Source: Chitinophagaceae bacterium (GTDB taxonomy: Bacteria; Bacteroidota; Bacteroidia; Chitinophagales; Chitinophagaceae). From it: a stretch of DNA of 9,438 bases. The notes beneath the pieces were generated by a model. It had not been told where the DNA came from, did no database searches, and saw nothing but the letters and a program-made list of their open reading frames with translations. The stretch's first letter is position 1, and every line of letters begins with the position of its first letter. This document shows positions 1 to 6,634 of this stretch, in pieces. Position numbers and translations under genes: made by a program. The stretch is from assembly GCA_026785745.1 (NCBI GenBank), contig JAJAZO010000187.1:1-9438 (forward strand), in the 5' to 3' direction.

Positions 1-1921
1 CAACAGCTCCCTTCAATGAATAAAAGTCGGAGGAAACAGATTTTTGTTTCCAGTTATATTCATTTTTATTTCCGGAAATAATAATGCATAATTTCCCGGC
101 TTCAGTGTATTTACCGGGGGCAGATGTAGAATAAGCGTTGCCAAATTCAAACAGGCGCAGCGAATTGTTTTTATGATTCAGGTTATGCGCCACCACCTCC
201 AGCGATGTTTCAAATAGCGAATTGCGGAGAATATTCAACTCTGCACTAAGACTGTTTGTCATCTTTACCATGCTTTGCAATTCTTCTTCTGAAAAATAAG
301 CTGCATTAGTGATGGAGTTGGTCATCATTTCATTGAAACCCTGTCCCACTAAATAATTAGCCACTTTTTCCCGGTACACTTCTTTGGCATAATTATCTTC
401 TACTGCCGGGGTAATGGTAATGGCTTCCGGAATATCAATATTGTCTAATCCATCAATTCTTAAAACCTCTTCTACTAAATCAGCAGGTAAGCTGATGTCT
501 GGTTTGTGATAGGGCACTGCCACTCTCAGTTCATCAATCCCTTCTTTCAGTACTTCAAAGCCCAGGCTGTTAAGGATATTTTTTACTGAATCTGGGTGAT
601 AATTTTTACCACTCAGTTTTTTAAGGAAATGATATTTTATCGCCACTTCTGTTTTAGGTTTTACTGTTGGATATACATCCACTATCTCAGAAGCTATTTC
701 TCCGCCACCAATTTCTTTGATAAGATTGGCTGCTCTTTTCAATACATTCACGGTGGCAGAAATATCTGTTCCTTTTTCAAACCGGTTGGCTGCGTCGGTT
801 CTTAATCCATGGCGAAAAGAAGTTTTGCGGGTTGTTACCGCATCAAAGCAGGCACTTTCGAGGAAAATATTTTTTGTTTTGTCTGATACCCCGCTATGTA
901 AACCACCAAACACTCCTGCAATACAGATTCCTCTGGCACCCTCCTGTCCGGCGGGCAAGTCACAAATTATCAGGTCTTCGGAACTCAGTTTTCTTTCTTT
1001 TTCATCCAATGTAATAAATGATGTTCCTTCCGGGAGGTTTTTTATTATAACTTTTTTACCGCCCAATGTATCTGCATCAAAAGCATGGAGCGGTTGTCCG
1101 GTCTCCTGCTGAATGAAATTGGTGATGTCAACGATATTATTAATCGGTCTGAGGCCGATAGCTTTTAATTTTTGTTGTAACCATTTCGGAGATTCCTTAA
1201 CCGTCACATTCGCAATACTGACACCGGAATAGCGGGGGCATGCAGTTGGGTTCTCCCCTGTCACATCAATAGTGAGAGAAGTATTGTCAACTTTAAAACC
1301 ATTGCTATTAGGCAATTTCGGTTTAATATCTTTTTTGTCGTGGTGACTTAAATAAGCACAAACATCTCTCGCCACACCCCAATGACTCATCGCATCCATA
1401 CGGTTGGGAGTAAGGCCGATTTCATAAATAACGTCTTCGTAGGGTTGAAAATAATCAATGGCAGAAGTACCAACTTTCACATCAGCTGGTAATACCATGA
1501 TGCCTGCATGAGAAGTGCCCATGCCTATTTCATCTTCGGCGCAAATCATTCCGTGGCTTTCCACACTCCTGATTTTTGCCACTTTCATGGTTAACGGCTC
1601 GCCGGTAGATGGATAAATGGTTGTGCCGACTGTGGCGACTACTACTTTTTGTCCGGCAGCAACATTTGGTGCGCCACAAACAATTTGTAAAGGTTCTGTA
1701 CCGCCAATAGTTACTTTGGTCAATGTAAGCTTATCTGCGTTAGGATGTTTTTCTGTACTCAGCACTTCGCCAATTATCAAACCCTGTAATCCACCTTTCA
1801 CTTCTTCGTATTTGCCCATACTTTCTACTTCCAGTCCGATAGAAGTAAGTATGCGGCTTAGTCTTTCTGGGTCAACAGTTACTGGTAGGTATTCACTCAG
1901 CCATTTGTAGGAAATCGTCAT
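1..1921 (-). CDS. pheT: Phenylalanyl-tRNA synthetase beta subunit, C-terminus beyond the window
   Basis: The beta chain of the alpha2-beta2 PheRS charges tRNA-Phe and carries the editing function. The frame is open from ATG at 1921 to the left edge, about 640 codons of a family that usually has about 800, so roughly 160 residues (end of the catalytic-like core and the FDX-ACB anticodon domain) are missing. Domains in order: N-terminal segment; EMAPII/OB-type tRNA-binding domain (~40-150) with HPNADKL near 59-65; B3/B4 editing domain (~210-395) with TGQPLHAFD near 274-282 and HGLRTDAANRFEKG near 371-384; B5 domain (~410-490) ending in DLVEEVLRIDG, whose D, D, E, E residues correspond to the family's Mg-binding positions; then the start of the catalytic-like domain, with DFYSLKGAV at the edge. 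No frameshift is visible. It diverges from the small membrane gene at 2017; pheS is not in the window. Identification is firm. Confidence 0.96.
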   Translation of the reverse strand, partial: MTISYKWLSEYLPVTVDPERLSRILTSIGLEVESMGKYEEVKGGLQGLIIGEVLSTEKHPNADKLTLTKVTIGGTEPLQIVCGAPNVAAGQKVVVATVGTTIYPSTGEPLTMKVAKIRSVESHGMICAEDEIGMGTSHAGIMVLPADVKVGTSAIDYFQPYEDVIYEIGLTPNRMDAMSHWGVARDVCAYLSHHDKKDIKPKLPNSNGFKVDNTSLTIDVTGENPTACPRYSGVSIANVTVKESPKWLQQKLKAIGLRPINNIVDITNFIQQETGQPLHAFDADTLGGKKVIIKNLPEGTSFITLDEKERKLSSEDLIICDLPAGQEGARGICIAGVFGGLHSGVSDKTKNIFLESACFDAVTTRKTSFRHGLRTDAANRFEKGTDISATVNVLKRAANLIKEIGGGEIASEIVDVYPTVKPKTEVAIKYHFLKKLSGKNYHPDSVKNILNSLGFEVLKEGIDELRVAVPYHKPDISLPADLVEEVLRIDGLDNIDIPEAITITPAVEDNYAKEVYREKVANYLVGQGFNEMMTNSITNAAYFSEEELQSMVKMTNSLSAELNILRNSLFETSLEVVAHNLNHKNNSLRLFEFGNAYSTSAPGKYTEAGKLCIIISGNKNEYNWKQKSVSSDFYSLKGAV

Positions 1922-1946
1922 GTTTGCTGTAATCTTTTATTGGCTG

Positions 1947-1954
1947 CGAAGATA
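1947..1954 (-). promoter_or_regulatory. Candidate -7 box for pheT (TATCTTCG)
   Basis: On the minus strand the sequence reads TATCTTCG, one mismatch from the Bacteroidota -7 consensus TAnnTTTG, ending 25 nt before the pheT ATG. No TTTG is present about 19 bp upstream, so only the -7 half is supported. The same octamer precedes trpS. Confidence 0.45.
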
Positions 1955-2016
1955 AAGGAAAGGGGGGAAGTGCTTTTCGGGGTTTAACCTGTTAATTTGT
2001 GTTTTATAGTTCAGGT

Positions 2017-2226
2017 ATGTCCAAATTAAAAGCTGTTGCCATATTAGTGATAATTATTGCCTCGCTATTGCCGGTATATATGCTTTATAAATACCTGCAA
2101 AAAATAATGCAACCAAAAGAGTCAATGCGAAAATTTCTTCTCTGGCTTCTGGTTAATTTTATATTGATATTCGGCTACACTTTTTTACTTGTCTTTGTAA
2201 TCAAATTGCTGTTTCCCGGAGCTTAA
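2017..2226 (+). CDS. Small two-helix membrane protein, function unknown
   Basis: This is a 69-residue protein with two hydrophobic segments, about residues 4-24 and 40-64. They are joined by a polar, basic hinge around residues 25-39 (KYLQKIMQPKESMRK), predicting a small inner-membrane hairpin. A GTG at 1999 would add six residues, but ATG at 2017 starts directly on the typical SKLK lead into the first helix, so I prefer it. The gene diverges from pheT and ends 40 bp before fabI on the same strand, so co-transcription with fabI is possible. I do not recognise a characterised family. The balanced composition and clear membrane topology make a real gene likely, perhaps a lineage-conserved hypothetical. 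No catalytic motif is visible. Confidence 0.72.
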   Translation: MSKLKAVAILVIIIASLLPVYMLYKYLQKIMQPKESMRKFLLWLLVNFILIFGYTFLLVFVIKLLFPGA

Positions 2227-2266
2227 AAATATCTCCTTATTTTTACTCCAATAAAATCAACGATGT

Positions 2267-3082
2267 ATGGCATATAACTTATTAAAAGGAAAAAGAGGAA
2301 TCATCACCGGTGCGTTGGATGGAAATTCTATCGCCTGGAAAGTAGCCGAGAAAGCTTATGAGGAAGGGGCCACTTTTGTTTTAACCAATGCACCTATTGC
2401 CATGCGGATGGGTGAAATCAATAAGTTGGCAGAAAAAACAAAGTCGGAGATCATTCCTGCAGATGCTACCAATGTGGAGGAGCTGACCAACCTCTTCACA
2501 AAATCGCAGGAAGTGCTGGGCGGTAAGATTGATTTTGTACTCCATTCAATTGGTATGAGTGTGAACATCAGGAAGAAAATTCCTTATACCGAATCCAATT
2601 ATGATTATTTTATGAAAGGTATTGATGTGTCTGCTATGTCATTTCATAAAATGCTGGCGGTGGCCAAAAAATTAGATGCTATCAGTGAGTGGGGTAGTGT
2701 GGTGGCTCTTACTTATATGGCGGCTCAGCGTACCTATCCTTTTTATACTGATATGGCGGATATTAAAGCGATGCTTGAATCTATTGCCCGCAGCTTTGGT
2801 TATCATTATGGAGTAGACAAAAAAGTTCGTATCAATACAGTATCTCAATCGCCAACAAAGACAACGGCTGGTACGGGTATCAAAGGCTTTGGTGATTTCT
2901 TTGATTTTGCTCAGTCTATTGCACCGCTGGGAAATGCCAGTGCAGAAGATTGTGCTAACTATTGTATCACCCTTTTCTCTGATTTAACAAGGATGGTAAC
3001 TATGCAGAACTTATTTCATGATGGTGGTTATTCTTCTACCGGTGTAAGTAATGAAGTGATGCAGAAGTTGGGAGTGGAATAA
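2267..3082 (+). CDS. fabI: Enoyl-[acyl-carrier-protein] reductase (NADH)
   Basis: FabI catalyses the last step of each fatty-acid elongation round, reducing trans-2-enoyl-ACP with NAD(P)H in the cytoplasm. The 271-residue protein has the normal length for this short-chain dehydrogenase branch. The N-terminal dinucleotide fold contains TGALDGNSIAW (14-24), the FabI variant of the glycine-rich loop. HSIGMS (93-98) corresponds to the cofactor-lining segment. The active site is present: Y150, Y160 and K167 align with E. coli Y146, Y156 and K163 (Tyr-X6-Lys). The C-terminal half has the substrate-loop region (SQSPTKTTAGTGIKGFGDF) and ends with FHDGGYSSTGVS. ATG at 2267 is chosen over the out-of-frame ATG at 2263. 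No ribosome-binding sequence is obvious, as is usual in Bacteroidota. A hairpin pair lies behind the gene. FabI is the target of triclosan; sensitivity cannot be judged here. Confidence 0.96.
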   Translation: MAYNLLKGKRGIITGALDGNSIAWKVAEKAYEEGATFVLTNAPIAMRMGEINKLAEKTKSEIIPADATNVEELTNLFTKSQEVLGGKIDFVLHSIGMSVNIRKKIPYTESNYDYFMKGIDVSAMSFHKMLAVAKKLDAISEWGSVVALTYMAAQRTYPFYTDMADIKAMLESIARSFGYHYGVDKKVRINTVSQSPTKTTAGTGIKGFGDFFDFAQSIAPLGNASAEDCANYCITLFSDLTRMVTMQNLFHDGGYSSTGVSNEVMQKLGVE

Positions 3083-3093
3083 CCTCCTGTCCC

Positions 3094-3107
3094 CCGCCGA
3101 TTGGCGG
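3094..3107. repeat. Short GC hairpin after fabI
   Basis: CCGCC-GATT-GGCGG forms a 5-bp GC stem with a four-base loop, 11 bp after the fabI stop. There is no T-run behind it. It could be part of a dispersed intergenic palindrome or an RNA 3'-end stabiliser. Confidence 0.4.
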
Positions 3108-3158
3108 AGAGACTTAGATTGAAATGGCATTTTATAAATCATAAATTCATTAAAGCAG

Positions 3159-3183
3159 AAAGCCTCCAATTACGGAGGCTTTT
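3159..3183 (+). terminator. Rho-independent-like terminator between fabI and the DUF2795-like gene
   Basis: A perfect 9-bp stem, AAAGCCTCC (3159-3167) paired with GGAGGCTTT (3174-3182) around a six-base AATTAC loop, ends in a TTTT run. The stem begins with AAA, so it can also work in the opposite direction for the convergent gene at 3228. It lies 76 bp after the fabI stop and is the strongest terminator-like structure in the window. Confidence 0.75.
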
Positions 3184-3207
3184 AAAATTATAAACAGTTT
3201 CCAAACT

Positions 3208-3219
3208 CCCCTTTAGGGG
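3208..3219. repeat. CCCC-TTTA-GGGG palindrome after the DUF2795-like gene
   Basis: A small hairpin (CCCC 3208-3211, GGGG 3216-3219) followed by a G-rich run CTGGGGG lies just beyond the stop of the minus-strand gene at 3228. It may help end that transcript. The flanking composition resembles G/C-run palindromes I associate with Bacteroidota intergenic regions, which is recollection rather than a search result. Confidence 0.4.
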
Positions 3220-3227
3220 CTGGGGGC

Positions 3228-3452
3228 TTAATATTCATCCTCATTAAACAGAAAATCTTCCTGGGTAGGATAGTCAGGCCAGATGTCCTCGATAGTTTCA
3301 TATACATCACCAGCTTCATCTTCCAGTTCCTGCAGGTTCTCCACCACTTCTATGGGAGCACCGCTACGGATAGAGTAGTCAATCAACTCATCTTTGGTGG
3401 CTGGCCAGGGAGCATCTTCGAGGTACGAGGCTAATTCTAATGTCCAAAACAT
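3228..3452 (-). CDS. Highly acidic DUF2795-like protein
   Basis: This 74-residue cytoplasmic protein resembles the short DUF2795-domain proteins common in Bacteroidota; its biochemical role is unknown. The sequence starts MFWTLELASYLEDAPWPATK and contains the helix-turn stretch DELIDYSIRSGAPIEVVENL (21-40). An acidic second half follows, including YETIEDIWPDYPTQEDF, and it ends NEDEY. It has 22 Asp/Glu against only 2 Lys/Arg, so it is strongly anionic. No signal peptide, membrane segment or metal motif is present. Length is complete for the family. The gene is monocistronic, converges on fabI, and has a near-ideal promoter ending 47 bp upstream, implying solid constitutive expression. The family assignment is by recognition of the conserved pattern; function is not inferred. 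Confidence 0.9.
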   Translation of the reverse strand: MFWTLELASYLEDAPWPATKDELIDYSIRSGAPIEVVENLQELEDEAGDVYETIEDIWPDYPTQEDFLFNEDEY

Positions 3453-3499
3453 CTTCGCAGGGGTTTAATTTTTAATGGGTCTTTCACCCTAATTTTCGG

Positions 3500-3530
3500 C
3501 AAATGTAGCTTTATTAACGAATTTTCCAAA
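3500..3530 (-). promoter_or_regulatory. Consensus Bacteroidota promoter for the DUF2795-like gene
   Basis: On the minus strand TTTG (3527-3530) is followed by exactly 19 bp and then TACATTTG (3500-3507), matching both the -33 and the -7 (TAnnTTTG) elements of the Bacteroidota primary sigma factor. The ATG at 3452 is 47 nt downstream of the -7 box, giving an expected leader of about 40 nt. Confidence 0.8.
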
Positions 3531-3544
3531 TCCTTAGTTGTTCA

Positions 3545-3574
3545 CCGGTTTTTAAAGGATTTCTTAAAAATCGG
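3545..3574 (+). repeat. Intergenic 11-bp hairpin upstream of the LolD-like gene
   Basis: CCGGTTTTTAA (3545-3555) pairs with TTAAAAATCGG (3564-3574) across an 8-base loop. All eleven positions pair in RNA, one as a G-U wobble. It lies in the ~200-bp gap between two divergent genes, upstream of both predicted promoters, so it is probably not in either mRNA. Its role is unknown. Confidence 0.5.
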
Positions 3575-3595
3575 GATTAAGCCACCATCACAGTT

Positions 3596-3626
3596 TTTGT
3601 GAGTGGGTTGCTTTTAATGATATTTG
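3596..3626 (+). promoter_or_regulatory. Candidate promoter for the LolD-like gene
   Basis: TTTG (3596-3599) is separated by exactly 19 bp from GATATTTG (3619-3626), one mismatch from TAnnTTTG. The ATG at 3652 is 25 nt further on. A perfect 12-bp palindrome, TTGATTAATCAA (3624-3635), overlaps the end of the -7 box and the expected start of transcription and could be an operator. Confidence 0.5.
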
Positions 3627-3651
3627 ATTAATCAATAAAGAAATTGGCTGC

Positions 3652-4302
3652 ATGATAACAGGAAAAAATATACATAAACGCTACGGAACCGTGGAAGTAT
3701 TGCGTGGGGTAGATGTAGAAATCAATAAGGGAGAAGTGGTTTCCATTGCCGGGCCTTCCGGTTCGGGTAAAAGCACTTTATTACATATTCTCGGCACCCT
3801 GGACAAGGCTGATATTGGGGAAGTGAGTATGAACGATACCGCTATCAATTCCCTGAGCGGCAAAAAACTGGCTGCTTTCCGGAATAAACATATTGGTTTC
3901 GTTTTCCAGTTTCATCACCTGCTGCCGGAGTTTACGGCCTGGGAAAATGTGTGTATCCCAGGGTGGTTGGCAGGCAGGAAAAAGGCAGAAGTAAAAGAAA
4001 AGTCGGAAGAATTATTAAAAATGCTGGGCCTTTCGCACCGTATGGAAAACAAACCCAATGAAATGAGTGGAGGAGAACAGCAACGGGTGGCTGTCGCCAG
4101 GGCACTGATCAATAACCCCGATATTGTTTTTGCGGATGAACCAACTGGTAATCTTGATTCTGCCAATGCCAAAGAACTGCACCAATTGTTTTTTGACCTG
4201 CGGGATAAATTCAACCAGACATTTCTCATTGTTACTCACAACGAAGAACTGGCCAAACTAAGCGACCGGGTTTTGTATATGAAAGACGGGAAGATTGTGT
4301 GA
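3652..4302 (+). CDS. lolD: LolD-type ABC transporter ATP-binding protein
   Basis: This 216-residue cytoplasmic ATPase belongs to the LolD/MacB (o228) group. LolD powers release of outer-membrane lipoproteins from the inner membrane together with LolC/E-type permeases. All nucleotide-binding elements are intact: Walker A GPSGSGKS (34-41), Q-loop Gln86 in GFVFQFHHLLPEF, signature MSGGEQQR (138-145), Walker B DIVFADEP (157-164) with the D-loop GNLDS, and H-loop His196 in VTHNEE. Length is normal for a stand-alone LolD subunit. The FQFHHLLPEFTAWENV stretch is the LolD-like form of this region. No permease gene is adjacent, and the gene ends 11 bp from a convergent hydrolase, so its partner must be elsewhere. 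LolD is the best name, but another MacB-like exporter cannot be excluded. Confidence 0.85.
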   Translation: MITGKNIHKRYGTVEVLRGVDVEINKGEVVSIAGPSGSGKSTLLHILGTLDKADIGEVSMNDTAINSLSGKKLAAFRNKHIGFVFQFHHLLPEFTAWENVCIPGWLAGRKKAEVKEKSEELLKMLGLSHRMENKPNEMSGGEQQRVAVARALINNPDIVFADEPTGNLDSANAKELHQLFFDLRDKFNQTFLIVTHNEELAKLSDRVLYMKDGKIV

Positions 4303-4313
4303 CCTTATCCTTT

Positions 4314-5192
4314 TTATAGATGGTTAGTGAACCATGTCTTCAATTCATCCATTGTATTGGTTGTCTTAGCAGCATCTGTCCACCAGTCGTGAAATACGAA
4401 TGGATAAGTGATGATTTTTCTGTCCACTCCTAATGTTCCCAATTTGGTATGCATGTTTGAACTCTGGTCAGGAGTTACAACCGGGTCCAGTTCGCCATGA
4501 AAGAAAATAGTAGGTGGTGCTGCGGTTGTAGCCGTGTACTGCGGACTGCAATCTTTGTATCGTTGTGTGGCTGTGGCTGAAGCGGGAAATAGGGGAACGC
4601 CTAAAAACGGTTGCAGGATGGAATTATAGATGTTGAAATTGTAATAAGACATGGCGAATAAGTCTGTCGGGCCAGCCAAGGAGCCCACCGCTTTTATTTT
4701 TCTATTTCCATTTCTCGTATATCCATAGCTCATAGAAAGATGGCCACCTGCGCTATGTCCAACGATGTATAATTTTTGTCCATTGAAAGTATAAGTTGAC
4801 GACAAACGTAATGTGTATTGTACGGCACTATCTACATCATCCAATTGCATTTTGTAATTATCCGGTTGGTTTAATGTAAGGCGATAATTAATATTGGCCG
4901 CAGCAAATCCTCTTTGCTTTAAACCGTTTAGCAGCCAGGTTAATTCTCCTTTATCGCCTGTTGACCAGCCACCACCATGAACAACTACGACAAGAAGAGT
5001 GGCCGATGTTCTGCCAGCCGGTAAGCCTAAATCAAATTTCTGGCTGGCATTAGAACCATACGAAATGTTCTGGATTGTTGTATCAGTAAGAGGGCCTGGT
5101 GGTGGTGGTGGCGGAGTAATTGTATTATCAGGCTGACAACCTATTAGTGTTGCTATGAGTAAACCCGAAAGAAAAAAGATAGTAAATCTCAT
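4314..5192 (-). CDS. Lipoprotein alpha/beta hydrolase (esterase/lipase-like)
   Basis: This 292-residue secreted lipoprotein has an alpha/beta-hydrolase fold of the BD-FAE/hormone-sensitive-lipase type, probably a carboxylesterase. The signal peptide (MRFTIFFLSGLLIAT) ends in the lipobox LIGC with Cys19 as the lipidation site. A low-complexity linker with six prolines (27-32) follows. Catalytic features: oxyanion motif HGGGW (72-76), nucleophile elbow GHSAGG (145-150) with Ser147, probable acid Asp236 in HGELDPV, and probable base His268 in FVFHDWW. The triad is therefore complete. The residues after Cys19 (QPDN) are not a clear surface-export signal, so the side of the outer membrane it faces is unresolved. 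The gene stands alone between the convergent LolD-like gene and the PduO gene. The substrate cannot be told from sequence. Confidence 0.88.
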   Translation of the reverse strand: MRFTIFFLSGLLIATLIGCQPDNTITPPPPPPGPLTDTTIQNISYGSNASQKFDLGLPAGRTSATLLVVVVHGGGWSTGDKGELTWLLNGLKQRGFAAANINYRLTLNQPDNYKMQLDDVDSAVQYTLRLSSTYTFNGQKLYIVGHSAGGHLSMSYGYTRNGNRKIKAVGSLAGPTDLFAMSYYNFNIYNSILQPFLGVPLFPASATATQRYKDCSPQYTATTAAPPTIFFHGELDPVVTPDQSSNMHTKLGTLGVDRKIITYPFVFHDWWTDAAKTTNTMDELKTWFTNHL

Positions 5193-5209
5193 AAGGTATT
5201 ATTTGGTGA

Positions 5210-5217
5210 TAAAGCTA
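5210..5217 (-). promoter_or_regulatory. Weak candidate -7 box for the hydrolase gene (TAGCTTTA)
   Basis: The minus strand reads TAGCTTTA, one mismatch from TAnnTTTG, 17 nt before the ATG at 5192. TTTA sits 18 bp upstream in place of the -33 TTTG. The region is AT-rich, so chance matches are likely. Confidence 0.3.
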
Positions 5218-5291
5218 TAACGATTTTATGACGTTTAAAGTCTTAAATACGTTGGAAAATTAGTTAAGTAAAAACAAATAAACTCAGGATG

Positions 5292-5852
5292 CTACAGCCT
5301 CGGCTTCCAGGGAATTTCTTCTACTCTCATCTGGTGACCGCAATAACGGCTAAGCACAAACAGATAATCACTTAATCGGTTCATGTATTTGATGATTATT
5401 ACTTCTACTTCGAGGCTTTCTAATTCTAACCGTACACAACATCTTTCGGCCCTGCGGCAAACACAACGGGCAATGTGCAGGTGTGATAGTGTGGTATGAC
5501 CACCGGGAAGAATAAAACTTTTCATAGAGGGAATTGTTTCTTCCATCCGGTCTATTTCTTTTTCCAGTAGTAATATATCTGTTTCTTTTAAATCAGGTAT
5601 TCGCATCTTTGGTGCTTTGATAGGGTCGCAGGCTAATGATGAACCGATAGTAAAGAGCCTATCCTGAACTTCTAATAAAATTTTTTTGCCTTGCTCATCG
5701 GTTAGCAGGTCTTTGCATAAACCGATATATGAGTTTAACTCGTCCAAGGTGCCGTAGGCTTCAATGCGAAGATGGGATTTGGGAACTTTTGTTCCGCCAA
5801 TTAAAGATGTAGTTCCTTTGTCTCCTGTCTTGGTATATATTTTCATTGCCAT
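5292..5852 (-). CDS. PduO-type cob(I)alamin adenosyltransferase
   Basis: This cytoplasmic enzyme transfers adenosyl from ATP to cob(I)alamin, making the cofactor for enzymes such as methylmalonyl-CoA mutase. With ATG at 5852 it has 186 residues, normal for the PduO/MMAB family. The N-terminus (MAMKIYTKTGDKGTTSLIGG) holds the ATP-binding TGDKGTT motif. It is followed by EAYGTLDELNSYIGL, the RCVCRRAERCCVRL helix with the conserved arginines, and the C-terminal YMNRLSDYLFVLSRY helix. The frame is open upstream to 5978, but that extension overlaps the ABC gene, lacks family similarity and contains a -7 box, so the internal start is preferred; MKIY at 5846 is an alternative. It is the last gene of the gatC cluster in the minus direction, 79 bp after the ATPase. 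No corrinoid-dependent enzyme is in the window. Confidence 0.93.
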   Translation of the reverse strand: MAMKIYTKTGDKGTTSLIGGTKVPKSHLRIEAYGTLDELNSYIGLCKDLLTDEQGKKILLEVQDRLFTIGSSLACDPIKAPKMRIPDLKETDILLLEKEIDRMEETIPSMKSFILPGGHTTLSHLHIARCVCRRAERCCVRLELESLEVEVIIIKYMNRLSDYLFVLSRYCGHQMRVEEIPWKPRL

Positions 5853-5875
5853 AGTGAAAAATTCATGGTTAATAA

Positions 5876-5883
5876 CAAAGGTA
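5876..5883 (-). promoter_or_regulatory. -7 box for the cobalamin adenosyltransferase (TACCTTTG)
   Basis: The minus strand carries TACCTTTG, a perfect TAnnTTTG, 23 nt before the ATG at 5852. No TTTG is seen 19 bp upstream. Its position within the upstream extension of the frame supports the internal start and suggests that the gene can be expressed apart from gatC and the ATPase. Confidence 0.55.
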
Positions 5884-5931
5884 AACGGTAAAAGTTTTAA
5901 TGAATCTTGTTGAAGTATTTGCTTAGAAATA

Positions 5932-6633
5932 TTAGTTATGGATCTTAACCCTTTTCTTATCGCTTTCAATAACTCCATCCCTAAGCCTCACAACCCGGTG
6001 TGCATGATTGGCAATATCTTCCTCATGTGTAACAAGTATAACAGTATTGCCCCGGCTATGTATATCACCAAAAATCTCCATGATTTCCTGTGATGTTTTG
6101 GAATCGAGATTACCGGTTGGTTCATCGGCCAAAATAATAGAAGGATCATTTACCAATGCTCTTGCAATGGCTACCCGTTGGCACTGTCCGCCGGAAAGTT
6201 CATTGGGTTTATGGTGGCTCCTGTCGGTAAGACTTACCATTTCCAGCACCTGTTTGGCTTTTTCATTGCGAAGCTTTTTACTCATGCCTGCATAAACTAA
6301 TGGAAGGGCAACATTTTCTAACGCCGTTAACCTTGGTAATAAATTGAACTGCTGAAATACAAAACCAATTTCCTGGTTACGGACTTCTGCCAGTGCATTG
6401 TCTTCCATTTGGCTTACGTCCTGGGTGTTCAAAATATATTTTCCGTTGGATGCTGTGTCAAGACAGCCGATGATATTCATCAAAGTGCTTTTGCCGGAAC
6501 CGGAAGGTCCCATTAAAGCCACATATTCATTCTTCAGAATATTTAGCGAAATGCCTTTCAGTACGGGCAACTCCTGTTTGCCCATGTAGTAGCTTTTATG
6601 AATATCTTGGAGATGAATAATTGCTTGCGACAT
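5932..6633 (-). CDS. MacB/LolD-like ABC transporter ATP-binding protein
   Basis: This 233-residue ATPase of the o228 (MacB/LolD/FtsE-like) group would energise a MacB-type inner-membrane permease acting on lipoproteins, peptides or other envelope substrates. Intact motifs: Walker [10 protein letters not shown] (42-50), Q-loop Gln94 in [13 protein letters not shown], signature LSGGQ (146-150), Walker B SIILADEP (165-172), D-loop GNLDS, and H-loop His203 in VTHEED. After the signature the usual Gln is Cys151 (LSGGQCQR); this position is not catalytic. A basic tail (DKKRVKIHN) follows the last strand. The ATG lies one base after the gatC stop, so translation is probably coupled to gatC. No permease is adjacent. 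It differs clearly from the LolD-like protein at 3652, so the two are not a recent duplication. The transported substrate is unknown. Confidence 0.87.
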   Translation of the reverse strand: MSQAIIHLQDIHKSYYMGKQELPVLKGISLNILKNEYVALMGPSGSGKSTLMNIIGCLDTASNGKYILNTQDVSQMEDNALAEVRNQEIGFVFQQFNLLPRLTALENVALPLVYAGMSKKLRNEKAKQVLEMVSLTDRSHHKPNELSGGQCQRVAIARALVNDPSIILADEPTGNLDSKTSQEIMEIFGDIHSRGNTVILVTHEEDIANHAHRVVRLRDGVIESDKKRVKIHN

Positions 6634-6634
6634 T

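Noticed and set aside
596..1910. Plus-strand ORFs at 596-805, 717-1112, 832-1014 and 1617-1910
   Set aside because: All lie antisense to pheT, which is continuous and well conserved; the translations look like antisense shadow with no domain.
1992..1999. TTAATTTG as a -7 box for the small membrane gene at 2017
   Set aside because: It has a mismatch at a core A position, no TTTG at 19 bp, and sits in AT-rich DNA where such matches are frequent.
2238..2245. TATTTTTA as a promoter for fabI
   Set aside because: Only a partial match in a T-rich stretch with no -33 element at the right spacing; read-through from the gene at 2017 is as likely.
3915..4229. Minus-strand ORFs within the LolD-like gene, such as 3915-4229 and 4015-4239
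   Set aside because: They are antisense to intact ABC ATPase motifs and have no coding features of their own.
5853..5978. N-terminal extension of the cobalamin adenosyltransferase to 5978
   Set aside because: It overlaps the ABC ATPase gene by 47 bp, lacks family similarity, and contains a perfect -7 box just before the internal ATG.
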